DNA from: Trametes villosa
Lineage: Eukaryota; Basidiomycota; Agaricomycetes; Polyporales; Polyporaceae
Assembly (NCBI GenBank): GCA_002964805.2
Contig: PUDQ02000001.1
Coordinates: 9,685,169-9,749,168, forward strand
DNA: 64,000 nucleotides
Direction: 5' to 3'
Both the position numbers and the translations under genes were made by a program. Of this stretch, positions 48,796 through 59,448 are shown in pieces (positions within the stretch are counted from its first letter, which is position 1; each line of letters begins with the position of its first letter). The notes under the pieces were generated by a model. That model was not told where the DNA came from, did not search any database, and saw only the letters and a program-made list of their open reading frames with translations.

Positions 48796-49865
48796 ATGGC
48801 GACTGAGCTCAACAATGCAACTCCTGTGGCTGCACAACCAGTGCCCGCCCCGGCTGCTCCCGTTCCCGCTGCTGCAGCCCAAGCCAATCCCACGGCTCCT
48901 CCTGCGGCTGCGGCTGCGGCTGCTGGTGGTGGGAACGCCCTCCGAGTTCGCTGGATTGCCGCCGACGATGCCACCATGGTTGAGGCCCTTGCTGGATTCA
49001 AGAAGGACGGCAAGCAGTCCGACTCTGGGTGGAAACCTGGAGTCTGGACAGCCATAGCAGCCCAGCTCGTCAGTCGCCCTGGTGAGGCTCCGAAGGTGGC
49101 GAAGAGCTGCCAGGATCACTGGCGTTTTGTGAGTTATTTTGTGATTATTTTGCGGTTCCTTCTGACCTTCCCGCAGCTCGTGAAGGAGTTCAATGCAGTC
49201 CGTTGTCTTCGGTCACTCTCTGGCTTCGGCTGGGACGACGACCTCAAGACGGTCACTGCAAGCACTGATGTCTGGGCTAATCTCCTTCAGGTATGGTACA
49301 ATGGATCCGTTACGGCACGTACTGACGTCCGTATAGGGAAATAAGAGCCTCGCAAAGTGGCAGTCTCGCGGTTTTCCGCTATATGATGAGATTGCCGCTC
49401 TTGTCGACGGCCGCCAGGCCACTGGCGAGTTCACCGTCCGGGTGCCTCCTTCTACTCCACCGCCACCCCCGTCCACCCAACCCCGTCGCTCGAGGTCCCC
49501 CAGTAGCTCCCCGGAGCGGATGATAACAGGCTGGGTACGTTTATATACCCTTCAGGATGCATAACCTCTAATATTATCTCCAGAGCCCGAGTCCTGGTCG
49601 TGGCCGCAGCCGTTCGCCGCGGCCGCTTGGTGGAGGTCTCCCGGCTCGCAGTGTCAGCTCAGACTCTAGCCGGTCTGGCTCGGTATCCCCGCTGCGAACC
49701 CAGCCGAAACGCAGGACTGCATCTCCTGCACCTATCTATATAACACTGGCCAGATGCGCATCTGGCGCGTGCCCTTTGCGTGCCCCCGTGCGTGCCTCGC
49801 GTTTTATGGGACAACCGCTGGGCCGATTGCTTAGCTGTTTTCAGAAGATAGTAGGTCCATATTAG
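48796..49865 (+). CDS. Myb/SANT-like protein, 3' end replaced by a telomere-type repeat
   Basis: Exons 48796-49128, 49177-49290, 49337-49534 and 49584-49865 keep frame for 308 residues. After an Ala/Pro-rich start, residues ~50-200 form a Myb/SANT-like domain: VRWIAADDATMVEAL, SGWKPGVWTAIAAQL, AKSCQDHWRF, LRSLSGFGWDDDLKTVTAS and RGFPLYDEIAALVDG. Basidiomycete genomes carry many of these, some next to transposases. A Ser/Arg/Pro tail follows. At 49731, within codons reading TASPA, the sequence changes to the conserved junction of the telomere-type element. The last ~44 codons come from its repeat and end at TAG 49863-49865. The natural C-terminus is therefore lost; the protein is a chimera if expressed. 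Confidence 0.78.
49731..49767 (+). repeat. 37-bp junction sequence with 16-bp palindrome (copy 1)
   Basis: Begins CCTATCTATATAACACTGG and runs into the perfect palindrome CCAGATGCGCATCTGG, then CG. Identical copies occur at 62392, 63118 and 63186. In this copy the left neighbour is the coding sequence of the SANT-like gene. Confidence 0.9.
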
Positions 49866-51200
49866 GGCTACAGAACACAACTTGTTTCATGTCAATAGGT
49901 GCAGCGGTTGTGCCACAATCGGGGGCACGTGCCTGCGTGCCCACGTATTCGCTGCGTGCCCTTTGCGTGCCCCCTGGATTCTGGCCCAACCGCTGCACCA
50001 ATTGCTTAGCTGTCTTCAAAAGATATTAGGGCTATATTAGAGCTACAGAATGCATCTTGTTTTGTGCTGATAGCCTTAGCCGTTGTGCCGCAATCGGGGG
50101 CACGTGTGCGCATGCCCCTTGCGTGCCCCCACTTTTGCTGCGTGCCCCCTGGATTGCAGACCAACCACTTGGCCTATCGCTTAGCTGTTTTCAAAGTATG
50201 TTAGGTATATATCAGGGCTACAAATAGCAACTTGATTCATGTTTATATCTGCTTCCATTGTCCTGCAATCAGGGGCACGTGTGTGCATGCCCCTTGCGTG
50301 CCCCAACCTTGGCTGCGTGCCCCCTGGATTGTGACCCAGATACTAAGTCAATCGCTTAGCTGTTTTCAGAAGATAGTAGGTCCATATTAGGGCTACAGAA
50401 CACAACTTGTTTCATGTCAATAGGTGCAGCGGTTGTGCCACAATCGGGGGCACGTGCCTGCGTGCCCCTTGCGTGCCCCCTGATCTGTGACACAGCTACT
50501 TGGCCGATTGCTTAGCTGTCTTCAAAAGATATTAGGACAGTATCAGAGCTACACAAAGCAACTTATTACATGTCAATATGTGCAGCCGTTGTCCCACAAT
50601 TGAGGGCACGTGCCTGCGTGCCCCCTGCATGCCCCCTGCGTGCCCTTTGCGTGCCCCCTGGATTTTGGCCTCCCCACTGGGCCGATCACTTACCTGTCTT
50701 CAAAAGATATTAGGTCCATATTAGTGCTACAAAACACAACTTGTTTCGTGTCAATAGGTGCAGTCATTGTGCCACAATCGGGGGCACGTGCCTGCGTGCC
50801 CCCTGCGTGCCCTTTGCGTGCCCCCGTGCGTGCCTTGCGTTTTATGGGACAACCGCTGGGCCAATCGCTTAGCTGTCTTCAAAAGATATCAGGTCCATAT
50901 CAGGGCTACAGAACACACGTTGTTTCGTGCCAATAGGTGCAGTAGTTGTGCCACAATCGGGGGCACGTGCCTGCGTGCCCCCGTATTGGCTGCGTGCCCC
51001 CTACGTGCCCTTTGCGTGCCCCCTGAATTGTGACCCAACCGCTTGACCTATTGCTTAGCTGTGTTCAAAAGATATTATAGCTATATCAGGGCTATAGAAC
51101 ACAACTTGTTTTGTGTTGATAGCTATAGTCGTTGTGCCACAATTGGGGGCACGTGCCTGCATGCCCCTTGCGTGCCCCCTGTGTGCCCCTTGTGTGCCCT
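49768..51200 (+). repeat. Subtelomeric tandem array, 8 units of ~175 bp
   Basis: The marker CTTAGCTG (once CTTACCTG) starts near 49830, 50005, 50180, 50355, 50511, 50689, 50868 and 51054, so spacing is 175 bp three times, then 156-186 bp. Each unit carries a TTCAAAAGATATTAGG-like segment, GGGCTACAGAACACAACTTG, GTTGTGCCACAATCGGGGGC, the palindrome GGCACGTGCC, and runs of GCGTGCCCC. Unit 4 nearly repeats unit 1. Nothing coding. Confidence 0.9.
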
Positions 51201-51339
51201 CTACCTGCCTCTTTTAATAAGGGCAACTGGTCATGGTACAAGATCTATATAACAGCTGATCAATCAGCCTTCAAAACGCACTTACTTTCATGATTTTATG
51301 TCTTGCTAGCCTACAGCAACGATGAGCAAGCCTTAAGCA

Positions 51340-51840
51340 AGAGGTGACGTGACCATTGAGGGCAATCTGTCCTCACCTGTCACACAGAGGTGACGGTCCA
51401 CAAGAATCTTGTGGACCGTCACCCCCCTGTTACCAGTGACGTGACCAGAATTGAGCGAGGGTGGATGTGAGTCACAATCCGTGACCAGAATCGAGCAAGG
51501 GTGGATGTGAGTCACAACTCGTGACTCACATAGGGCAAGGGTGGATGTGAGTCACAGGTCATGTGCTTCCTGTCACAGGGGAGTGACGGTCCACAAGATT
51601 CTTGTGGACTGTCACCCCTGTGTGACAACCTGTGACTGACCCTGCCTGGCAGGAAGGGTCAGTCACATCACCTGTCATATTTGTGACACTTGAGGGCAAT
51701 CTGCCCTCAATGGTCACATCACACCTGATCAGATGATGTCATTGAGGCTCAAGTGATCTAATGATGCCATCAGACATCATGTGATCAGCTTGTGTCACTT
51801 TCTGTGACACTTGAGGGCAATCTGCCCTCAATGGTCACAC
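51340..51840. repeat. Hairpin field between repeat array and helicase gene
   Basis: Contains a perfect hairpin of two 16-base arms at 51390-51422 (GTGACGGTCCACAAGA and its complement around one base). A related longer one lies at 51572-51626. TGACTGACCCTGCC pairs with GGAAGGGTCAGTCA at 51633-51665. Two TTGAGGGCAATCTGCCCTCAA hairpin-like motifs lie near 51690 and 51808. Three direct repeats containing GGGTGGATGTGAGTCACA lie at ~51463-51556. GTGAC or its complement borders nearly every element. Roles in replication or telomere maintenance are only a guess. Confidence 0.8.
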
Positions 51841-51977
51841 TGTGTGATATTAGTCAGGTGGCTACTTATTTGCTTATATTTGGCTACTATACAGACTAAG
51901 CTTCTATTGAACTCTAATCTTACCTCTCTTATCCTCTTACCACCACCATCTAACCCCAGCCCATTACTTACTTCAGA

Positions 51978-54900
51978 ATGACTCAAACCTGCCCCCTCTG
52001 CTCCAAGGCCTACAATGGCCAAAAAAATAAACATGAAAGGCTCTGCTCCCACTATATGTTCTCTGTTCATCATCATCCTCTCTCAAAGACTGGCCCCCTT
52101 ATTCCCATTGAAAGAAATAATAAAAACCACATCATCTGCAGATGCATCAAGGCTGGCAAGCTGTGCAACAAGCAGCCAGCCAACTACAACAGCCTCATGG
52201 ATCACCTGAGGAAAATGGGGGATGTGACTTGGCAGGTAAGCTTCTTTTTTAACCTTACTGTCTATTATATTCTGGAGGCTTAATAAAATAATCTAGCTGC
52301 CTCAGTCTGCCCCTGCCCCTGCTCCTGCCTCTGGCCTGCCTGTGATCCCTGAGGATCCTTCTGCCCCTGGCACCCCTATTGTGAGTCTGATATTTATATA
52401 AATATTCTGGTGGCTCAAATATTATATAGCCTTCAAGGCCTTCCACTCCCCAAACCCCTCCCCACTCCCCTAGGCCCATGTCAGTGGTTCATAGCCCTGG
52501 CCAGGCCTCCAACACCTCCAGGATGTCTGTGGACCCCCCTGCTGTCCTAGCTCCCCCCCCTGGGCTTCCACAGCCATCAGAGGTGAGTGCTGGCTTGAGT
52601 ATATGCATTATTCATTGCTTATAATATCTAATAGCTTTACGATGTCCCTGCTGGCACCCTGGCCACCTGGGGCTTCCTCATCAACCGCCGGCTCAAGTCC
52701 CTGGTCTGCATGGCCTGCCAGGCGGTAGTGCTCCCCTCCAACGCCCCCAATCACCTCACCCGCCAGCACAAGGGCTGCCAGGTGTCGGTCGACAAGGCCC
52801 TGCTCAGCACCATCGTTGAGCAGGAGGGCCTTGACACTGCCTGGCCTGAGATCTCTACCGCCAATCCGGTGGTGGAGTTTGAGGGCCTGGAGCGTGTGTA
52901 TGGGTACGTGTGCCCCCTCTGCCCCACCCTGTTCCAGAACAGCAAGCACGTGGTAGAGCACGCATCAAGGGAGCACCAGCACACTGTCGCCCCTGCCGAC
53001 CTGCCACGCAGCTATATGCAGCGCCTCTCCCAAGCGCCTGGCAACCGCTCCTGGTTCCCTGTCACCCCCCGCGCGGCCCAACTCCACTCCGCCTCCACCA
53101 ACTACCTCACCTCGCTGCGTCGTGAGCTGGACGCCCGCCCCCCGCTGCCTGCCGCTGACCTTGACCACCGCCACATCAGCCCCTGGCACGTCACCACGCG
53201 CTGGATGCAGTACACCGAGGGCAAGGATCCGGTGCGCATGCTGGGGCTGATTGAGCCGCCCAAGGAGGGTGATTCCCTCTTCCCCCTCATCGCCTGCGTC
53301 CGCCACTACATCGCGGGTGCGTACGAGCTTATCCCGCACACCAGCGAGGTGTGCCTTCAAGTCCTGCACACCGAAACGATGACGGAGTAAGTCCCACCCT
53401 GCCTATAGTCTTTACCAACTAACCAACACCCTGCAGCGACTACAATCGCCACCCCTTCGGGCAGCACCAGCTCGATGACACGCTGCGCGCATACACCCGC
53501 CTCGTGACACAGCTGCTGTACCTGCTGCTGCGTGCGGAGGCTGAGCTCGACCTGCCAGCTGACGTGAGGGAGCGGGTGGCCACCCTCCGTGTAGCCCTGG
53601 ACCGGGACATGGAGGAGGCAGAGGAGGCTGTCCACCAGCTTCTTCTTGCCCTGTGGACGTGCGAGTGGACTCCCTCCGCGGACAACCTCTTCCCGGACCC
53701 CACCCTGCGCTTCGTGATCCACACGCAGGTCAACCGTGACGGCAGCCTGAAGAAGCCGGAGGACGCAACAGGCATCTTTGCCAAGCTGACGTACGACATG
53801 GTATGTGGCTGCTTTAACTGCGTTCAACTCATGCTGACTCTGCGCAGCGCTTGGTCTTCCTCCGCGAGTGCCACAACCGCCTCGCTACCCCTGCCCACCC
53901 CTCCCTCACAGCCTCCGCACGCGAGCTGCGTGTCTGGTTCACCAAGGGGCTTGAGTCGACCTTCCACACGCTCAAGTCCCTCCAGCACCGGGCGTCCACC
54001 ATCACCATGAACACCCAGAACGACCCAAACATGGCGTGGAAGGACGACAAGACCTTCACCAGCCTGGTCTTCATGGGCAAGGAGGTCAGCCTGCAGACAC
54101 TGCGCAAGTGCCAGGGCGCGCTGGAGGACGATACGGTCAAGCTGCTCACGGACGACCTGCTCTTTGGCCACCCCTTCGCCATCGACATCCCTGCGCTCAA
54201 GGACGAGATGGGCAACATGATCGCAGGCTACTCGCTCATCACAGACCGGGTGAACGCGGACACCCTTGGCCCCCTCGACCAGCTGGCCGACCACGTCCTG
54301 CGCACCCCAGACCTGGCTAAGCGCTACATCATGTGCGTGCGTGATGGCAAGCCGGTCTGGAACGCAGTCGCCCTCTCCACCTGGCTTAGCGCCTTCGCCC
54401 GCCTCAACCTCCTCTGCCTTGTCCAGGCGGAGATGAACTGTGGTGCCCCTGGCCGTACGACCGAGCTGACCGCTATGCCCACTGCCAACACGCCAGGTGG
54501 GATGCAGCGCGCCCTGCGCATCATCAGCGACCACGTCGTCCTCATGCGCACATACCACAAGATGCGGGCTGCCTCTGGCCGTGACCGCGTCATTCCCCAC
54601 TCCCTCAACGCGGCGCTCGGAGCCGTGTTCATCTACAAGGAGGCGATCTGCCGTCCGTTCGCCCAGCTCTGCGCGAGTGTGCTATTCCCTGGCAACCAGA
54701 AGGTCAAGTCCCTCTACCAGGACTTCCTGTTCGTCAACTATGACAGGGCCTTCATCGGGGATGACATCACGAACGAGATGAAGCGCTGGACCGGCAAGCA
54801 CCTGGGTATTGAGCTTGGCATCCAGAAATGGCGCCAGTGCTCTACCCCTCTCCGCCGCAAGCACGCTGGCCTGGAGGAGATGTGGCTAGAGGACCAGGAG

Positions 54901-57591
54901 ACGGTCGACTCTGCGCAGGCTGGCCACTCGCACAGCACGGACACCCACCGCTACGGCGTCACGAACTGGGCGGACACTGGCATGGCTGAAGACTACATCG
55001 GCCCCTTCCTCAAGACCTCTGTGCTCTGGCACAATGTTCTGCACCTCGTACCAGGTAAGTGCTCGATTATTGCGCTAATATGTGTGCTTATATTCGCTGC
55101 TAGGCGGCAAACTCCTCTCCCTGGCTGCTGCGCGCCGCACCAACTTCAAGCCAGCCCCTGCCCGTCTCCCCAGTGCTCGTGAGCCAGGGATTGACTTGGG
55201 GGCTGTGGTGCAGGCTGCAATCCAGGCAGTCAAGGTCGAGATCGAGCCCAGGCTGGTGGCGATCGAGCAGCGCATTCAAGACACATCCACCTCAACCAAG
55301 CAAGAGTTGAGGGGGATGTTTGACGAGCTAAAGACTTTCCTGGGCCAGCCTGCCGCACCAGGTCCAGCCCCAGCACGCCCAGCAAGCCCTGGTAAGCACT
55401 TCATATTCTGTTGCACTGAGTGACTTGCATCTGACTTGGTCTGCAGAAGACCGGACTGAGGGGATGTACTACGATCCCCCTCCTCTGCCTGCCCCTGCCC
55501 CTGCCGCACGTCCAGTCGCTGCCCCACCCCCTGCTCCCACCCCTGCCCCAGGTAAGCCAACTATGACTTTACTAGCGCTTAGACTGACCGCTCTTTAGCC
55601 CCTCCGCCCACAGAAGCCGATGCGCTAAGTGCCCTGCGCCTTGTGCTGCACAAACCGCAGGCTGAGTGGTCCAACGAGGGCCAGAAGCTTGCGGTGATGG
55701 CTGGGCTGGCCTGGAAGAAGGACCTCATCGTCATTCTTCCTACTGGCTCAGGGAAGAGCGCCATCATTGCCACGATTGCGCACATGGAGCAGCTCAAGGT
55801 CACGGCCATCCTCTGCCCCCTCAAGTCCCTGCTCAGCGACTGGCAGCGCCGGCTGAACGAGCTGCAGTATCCCTTCGAAGTCTTCCAGCCTAGCAAGCCC
55901 GTCATCTCAGGTCAGAAGCCCATCGTCCTTGTCTCTCTCGACGCCACCTCCACCACCGCTTGGGCTCAGGCGGTCGCTTCTATGCGGGCTGAGACTCCCC
56001 TCCACCGCTATGTCATTGACGAAGCGCACCTGGTCATCACGGAGGCTGACTATCGCCACGTCATGCGCCGGGTGAAGGAGCTGCGAGTTAACACTGCTCA
56101 GCTAGTGCTGCTGTCTGCCACCATCGCACCAACCACAGTGGCCAGGATGTACAAGGACTTCAGCCTTGCCAAGGAAGAAGATACGCAGATCATCCGTGCG
56201 TCGTCTAACCGCCCTGAGCTGTGGTTCCACCTGCCAGAGCGCTTCAGCCATTTGAACAAAGAGGTAAGTGCAGGCTTTACAACCGTTGTTTGACTTTTGT
56301 GCTTATTACTATGCAGGTTCTATCTGGCCTACAAATCAGCATCCTGAGGGCCTCCAAGTCCCTGGGCAGCGCAGACCGTGTCCTGGTGTTTGTGACCCGG
56401 CTCGACCATGGGCACATGGTAGCCAAGGCGCTCGGGTGCGACTTCTACCGCGGCAGCACGGACGAGGCGCTCACGGACCAGGAACGTGAGGCGATGGTCA
56501 CCCGGTGGCGACTAGGTGCAGCCAGGCACATGGTTGCGACGGACGCCTTTGGCCCAGGCAACGACTACCCCCACATCCGTCAAGTCTGGTTCGTTGGCCG
56601 GCCTCGTGGACTGGTCGACATGCTTCAGATGGCTGGGCGTGCTGGACGCGATGGCAGGCGAGCGGACATCCACTTCATCCTTCTTGTCGACCAACCGTCT
56701 CCCTCCGATGGCGCTAACAAGGACCTTGGATGCCAAGAGCTGGACGTGCTGATGAAGAAGCCCAAGGACCGGTGCTGGCGCGAAGTCATCAGCAGCTTCC
56801 TGGACGGCGTACGTGGTGCGTTCTGCCACGTGAACCAGCTGGACTTCCGCTGCCCGCACTGCGCTTCCCTCTCCCCCAACCCACCTGCAGAGTGGCAGAA
56901 CGCCACACCTACCCTTCCCCCTGCCCAACTCATTTCTGAAAGCATGCTGTCACCCCAAGTTGGAGCGACCAGGGCGCGTGCACCTTCGACGTCAATTGCG
57001 TTGGTGAGCATGGAGGCAGGGTCTGGTCGAGCGTTTGCGGAGGCATCCCACGTCTCGAAGCGCATGAAGGACGAGCGCGTCTCGAAGCTGCAACCGTTGG
57101 TGGAGCGGGTGCTGGAGGGGATGAACAGGCTGAGTGGACACTGCTCGGTGTGCCATATGCTGAAGAAGGAGTTGGTGGCGCAGCATGGGCGAGGTGTGTT
57201 GGACTGCGAGGCGATGGAGGCTGTGGCTGGAGGCAGGGTGTTCTTGGACTGGAAGAAGAACCTGAACTACGCGAAGGGTGCAGGTGTGTGCTTCTCATGC
57301 CACTTGCCTTTCCTGCAGGACTTGGTGCACCAGGCGAAGAAGGGGAAGGAGGTAGTGTGCAACCCTACACACAGGGACATGGTGCTACCTGTGGTGTACC
57401 TGGCGTACAGGGTTGAAGTGTGGAGGGTTAAGCTGGAGGCAAGGTTTGGGATGACATGGGAGAATGAGGAGGTATACAAGTTATGGCTGATTGAGAAGAA
57501 GGGTAAGGGGAAGGGGAAGGGCCAGGGGGAGGAAGAGGTGGAACTAAGCAATGTTATGGAGGTGTTCTTGTGGGTAGCTAGGGAGTTGTAG
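51978..57591 (+). CDS. Telomere-linked RecQ-like helicase with zinc fingers and DUF3505-like region
   Basis: Ten exons (51978-52235, 52297-52380, 52430-52582, 52635-53386, 53437-53800, 53848-55054, 55104-55391, 55447-55551, 55599-56263, 56317-57591) join in frame to an intact 1716-residue protein. The N-terminus has CPLCSKAY and ICRCIKAGKLC cysteine/histidine clusters and a Pro-rich linker. Residues ~170-300 resemble DUF3505/OrsD-like zinc fingers (CMACQAVVLPSNAPNHLTRQH; YGYVCPLC). A long middle domain of unknown function follows to ~940. The C-terminal helicase has Walker A LPTGSGKS (Lys1123), DEAH (1211-1214), LSATI, and QMAGRAGRDGR (1396-1406), the last typical of RecQ. A further Cys-rich part follows (CPHC, CSVCHMLKK, CFSCH), then a Lys/Gly tail. 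Such genes sit next to telomeres in several fungi. A TATA-like TTATATTT lies ~100 bp upstream. Confidence 0.88.
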
Positions 57592-57790
57592 TGTAGGGAG
57601 TAGTTGAAGTGCTAAGCTAGGGAATGTAGGGAGTTGGAGTTGAAGTTGAAGCTGCAGTGTTATGGGCGAGTTTTTGAGTGTTTTAAGGTGAAGTAGACTA
57701 AGCTTAGGGGTTGCAGGTAAGTTAGGAGTTGTGAGTTAAGGGGTGAAGTGTTTTAAGGGAGTAAGCTAGGGTTAGGGTTAGGGTTATGAG
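57592..57790 (+). repeat. G-rich degenerate tail and interstitial telomeric tract
   Basis: After the helicase stop the plus strand is made of T/G/A-rich words (GTAGGGAG, GAAGTGCTAAG, GTTTTAAGG). It ends with TAGGGTTAGGGTTAGGGTTA at 57767-57786, three TTAGGG telomeric units. The stretch GGGCGAGTTTTTGAGTGTT is shared with the last bases of the window (from about 63970). The G-rich strand runs rightward, so the telomere side of this unit is on the right. Confidence 0.85.
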
Positions 57791-58374
57791 CACTCCTTCC
57801 CCTCCCTAGGGTCAGTCTTCCCCTGCCAGACCCTAGGGTCAGTTTCCTAGGGTCAACCCTAGCCATACCCTGAGAGCAACAGTCCCAACCAGACAGTGAG
57901 GCTCTGTCATGACGGCACCAATACGGTCACATCCTGGGTGGCTTCTCCTCACGGCCATAGCTACACAAGGAGTCACTTACTTGTGGAACACAGACCCGCA
58001 AGCTATGAAGCATGCTACACAGGCGGTTGCATATGTGTATAAAACAATCAGTGCTATTCCCCGATGCGTGCTGTGAGGAGTGGTCATAACAAGTCATGCA
58101 CAGTGAGTGAGAACACACCTGGCAGGTGCTTTGCACAAACACATACCACAGAGCTGTCATTCCAAATAGCCTTGACAACATGGAGACCTCACGCACGGTA
58201 CACAGAAACAGGGAGTATGGATCTCAGCTGTCAATTGAAATGAGCCCAAGACGGGCACAGAAGAAGGCATATCGTGCTTCAGTGTCAAAGCACCAGTACC
58301 CTGTGCCCACCGGGGCAGAGAGGACACGCGGCACGCCACTCCCGCAGCGGCAGCGGCACCGTGTCGCAATCCTG
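57791..58374. other. Unassigned subtelomeric DNA
   Basis: Starts with three repeats of the CCTAGGGTC word (57806-57865), then ~500 bp without recognisable coding or repeat pattern. Confidence 0.5.
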
Positions 58375-58980
58375 CGTCGTTCCAGGAAAGATGCGTTGGG
58401 CTGGCCCAGCGGTCGCAGGGATGTCGCGTTGGCCGCCCGCACTGGCGCGTCTTTCCTGGAGCGACGCGGACGGCCAGACGCAGAACTGCGACACACTGCC
58501 ACTGCCGCTGCAGGAGCGATCCACGGCGCCAGAACGACCCGCGTCGCTCCAGGAAAGACGCGCCAGTGCGGGCGGCCAATCTATCACCCCTCACATATTC
58601 TCTTGCGTTACTATCGGATCCGCTCTCAGTTGTATTATTCCTCTTCCGCATTATTGCACCGGCGAGACACTCCGTAACACCATAGCATGCACCGCGCCAG
58701 AACGACCCGCGTCGTTCCAGGAAAGATGCGTTGGGCTGGCCCAGCGGTCGCAGGGATGTCGCGTTGGCCGCCCGCACTGGCGCGTCTTTCCTGGAGCGAC
58801 GCGGGTCGTTCTGGCGCCGTGGATCGCTCCTGCAGCGGCAGTGGCAGTGTGTCGCAGTTCTGCGTCTGGCCGTCCGCGTCGCTCCAGGAAAGACGCGCCA
58901 GTGCGGGCGGCCAACGCGACATCCCTGCGACCGCTGGGCCAGCCCAACGCATCTTTCCTGGAACGACGCGGGTCGTTCTT
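58375..58980. repeat. Fold-back element, two copies with opposite loop orientation
   Basis: Copy 2 (58695-58978) has arms of ~105 bp (58695-58802 and 58875-58978, nearly perfect complements) around a ~72-bp loop. Copy 1 (58375-58579) has the same left arm, the same loop, and a right arm cut after ~39 bp. The loop of copy 1 is the reverse complement of the loop of copy 2. A ~110-bp unrelated spacer separates the copies. No coding capacity is likely; open frames across it are mirror images of each other. Confidence 0.85.
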
Positions 58981-59012
58981 GTCGCGGAGCTAGGCCCGGC
59001 ACGACGAGGTAC

Positions 59013-59437
59013 TGCACACAACTAAGAAAACTAACACGATCTAACTCCCGGGGTGGTGGACGAAGGTCTCACAACACCTGAGCGTAGGTTCTCACGACGA
59101 ATCTAGCCCAAAGACCAAGTTAACATTCAGAACATAAGAGCGAATACAAAATAAGGCTTACCTAGCCCAAAGACCAAGAGGTCAAGATGAGGGCTAGGGT
59201 CGCTACAGGGGGTCCTTATATACTAAGCAAGGGGAGCCAAACATGTACAAACGTAGAGGTGGTCTGTGCGCACAATGCACTCAACCTGCAGGTAGGGGTC
59301 AGGTGATGAGTCACGTGATCTATCTACTCTAACTCTAAGTCCCGTGCGTGCTAAGTACCGTAGAATGGCCGTAGAAAAGCAGGAAAAATGCGGAAAAATA
59401 TGGAAAAAATACAGGGCGTCTAGTCGTCTCCACGACA
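59013..59437 (-). mobile_element. 3' LTR of a Ty3/gypsy element (approximate)
   Basis: On the minus strand, a purine tract (AGAGGGGGGG) directly follows the chromodomain gene's stop, as a polypurine tract does. It is followed by TGTCGTGGAGACGAC, which fits the TG start of an LTR. A TATA-like CTTATATACTA (plus-strand reading) lies inside, and the sequence runs to TGTGTGCA at 59013. No second LTR is present to confirm the ends. Confidence 0.5.
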
Positions 59438-59448
59438 TTACCCCCCCT

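Larger units (their letters stand above)
49731..57790 (+). mobile_element. Telomere-type element, copy 1 (with helicase gene)
   Basis: An ordered block: 37-bp junction sequence (49731-49767), eight ~175-bp tandem repeats (to ~51200), hairpin field (51340-51840), intact helicase gene (51978-57591), G-rich tail and a TTAGGG tract ending at ~57786. The same left junction, first repeats, hairpin type and G-rich tail occur in the same order and strand at 62392-64000. The layout resembles subtelomeric units carrying telomere-linked helicase genes in other fungi. The right boundary is set by the end of the TTAGGG tract and is approximate. Confidence 0.7.

Noticed and set aside
50610..51252. Short open frames of Cys/Pro/Leu-rich peptides within the 175-bp repeats.
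   Set aside because: They are readings of the GCGTGCCCC runs of the satellite.
58157..59017. Open frames on both strands across the fold-back element.
   Set aside because: The translations repeat and mirror each other because the DNA is palindromic; no protein family pattern.
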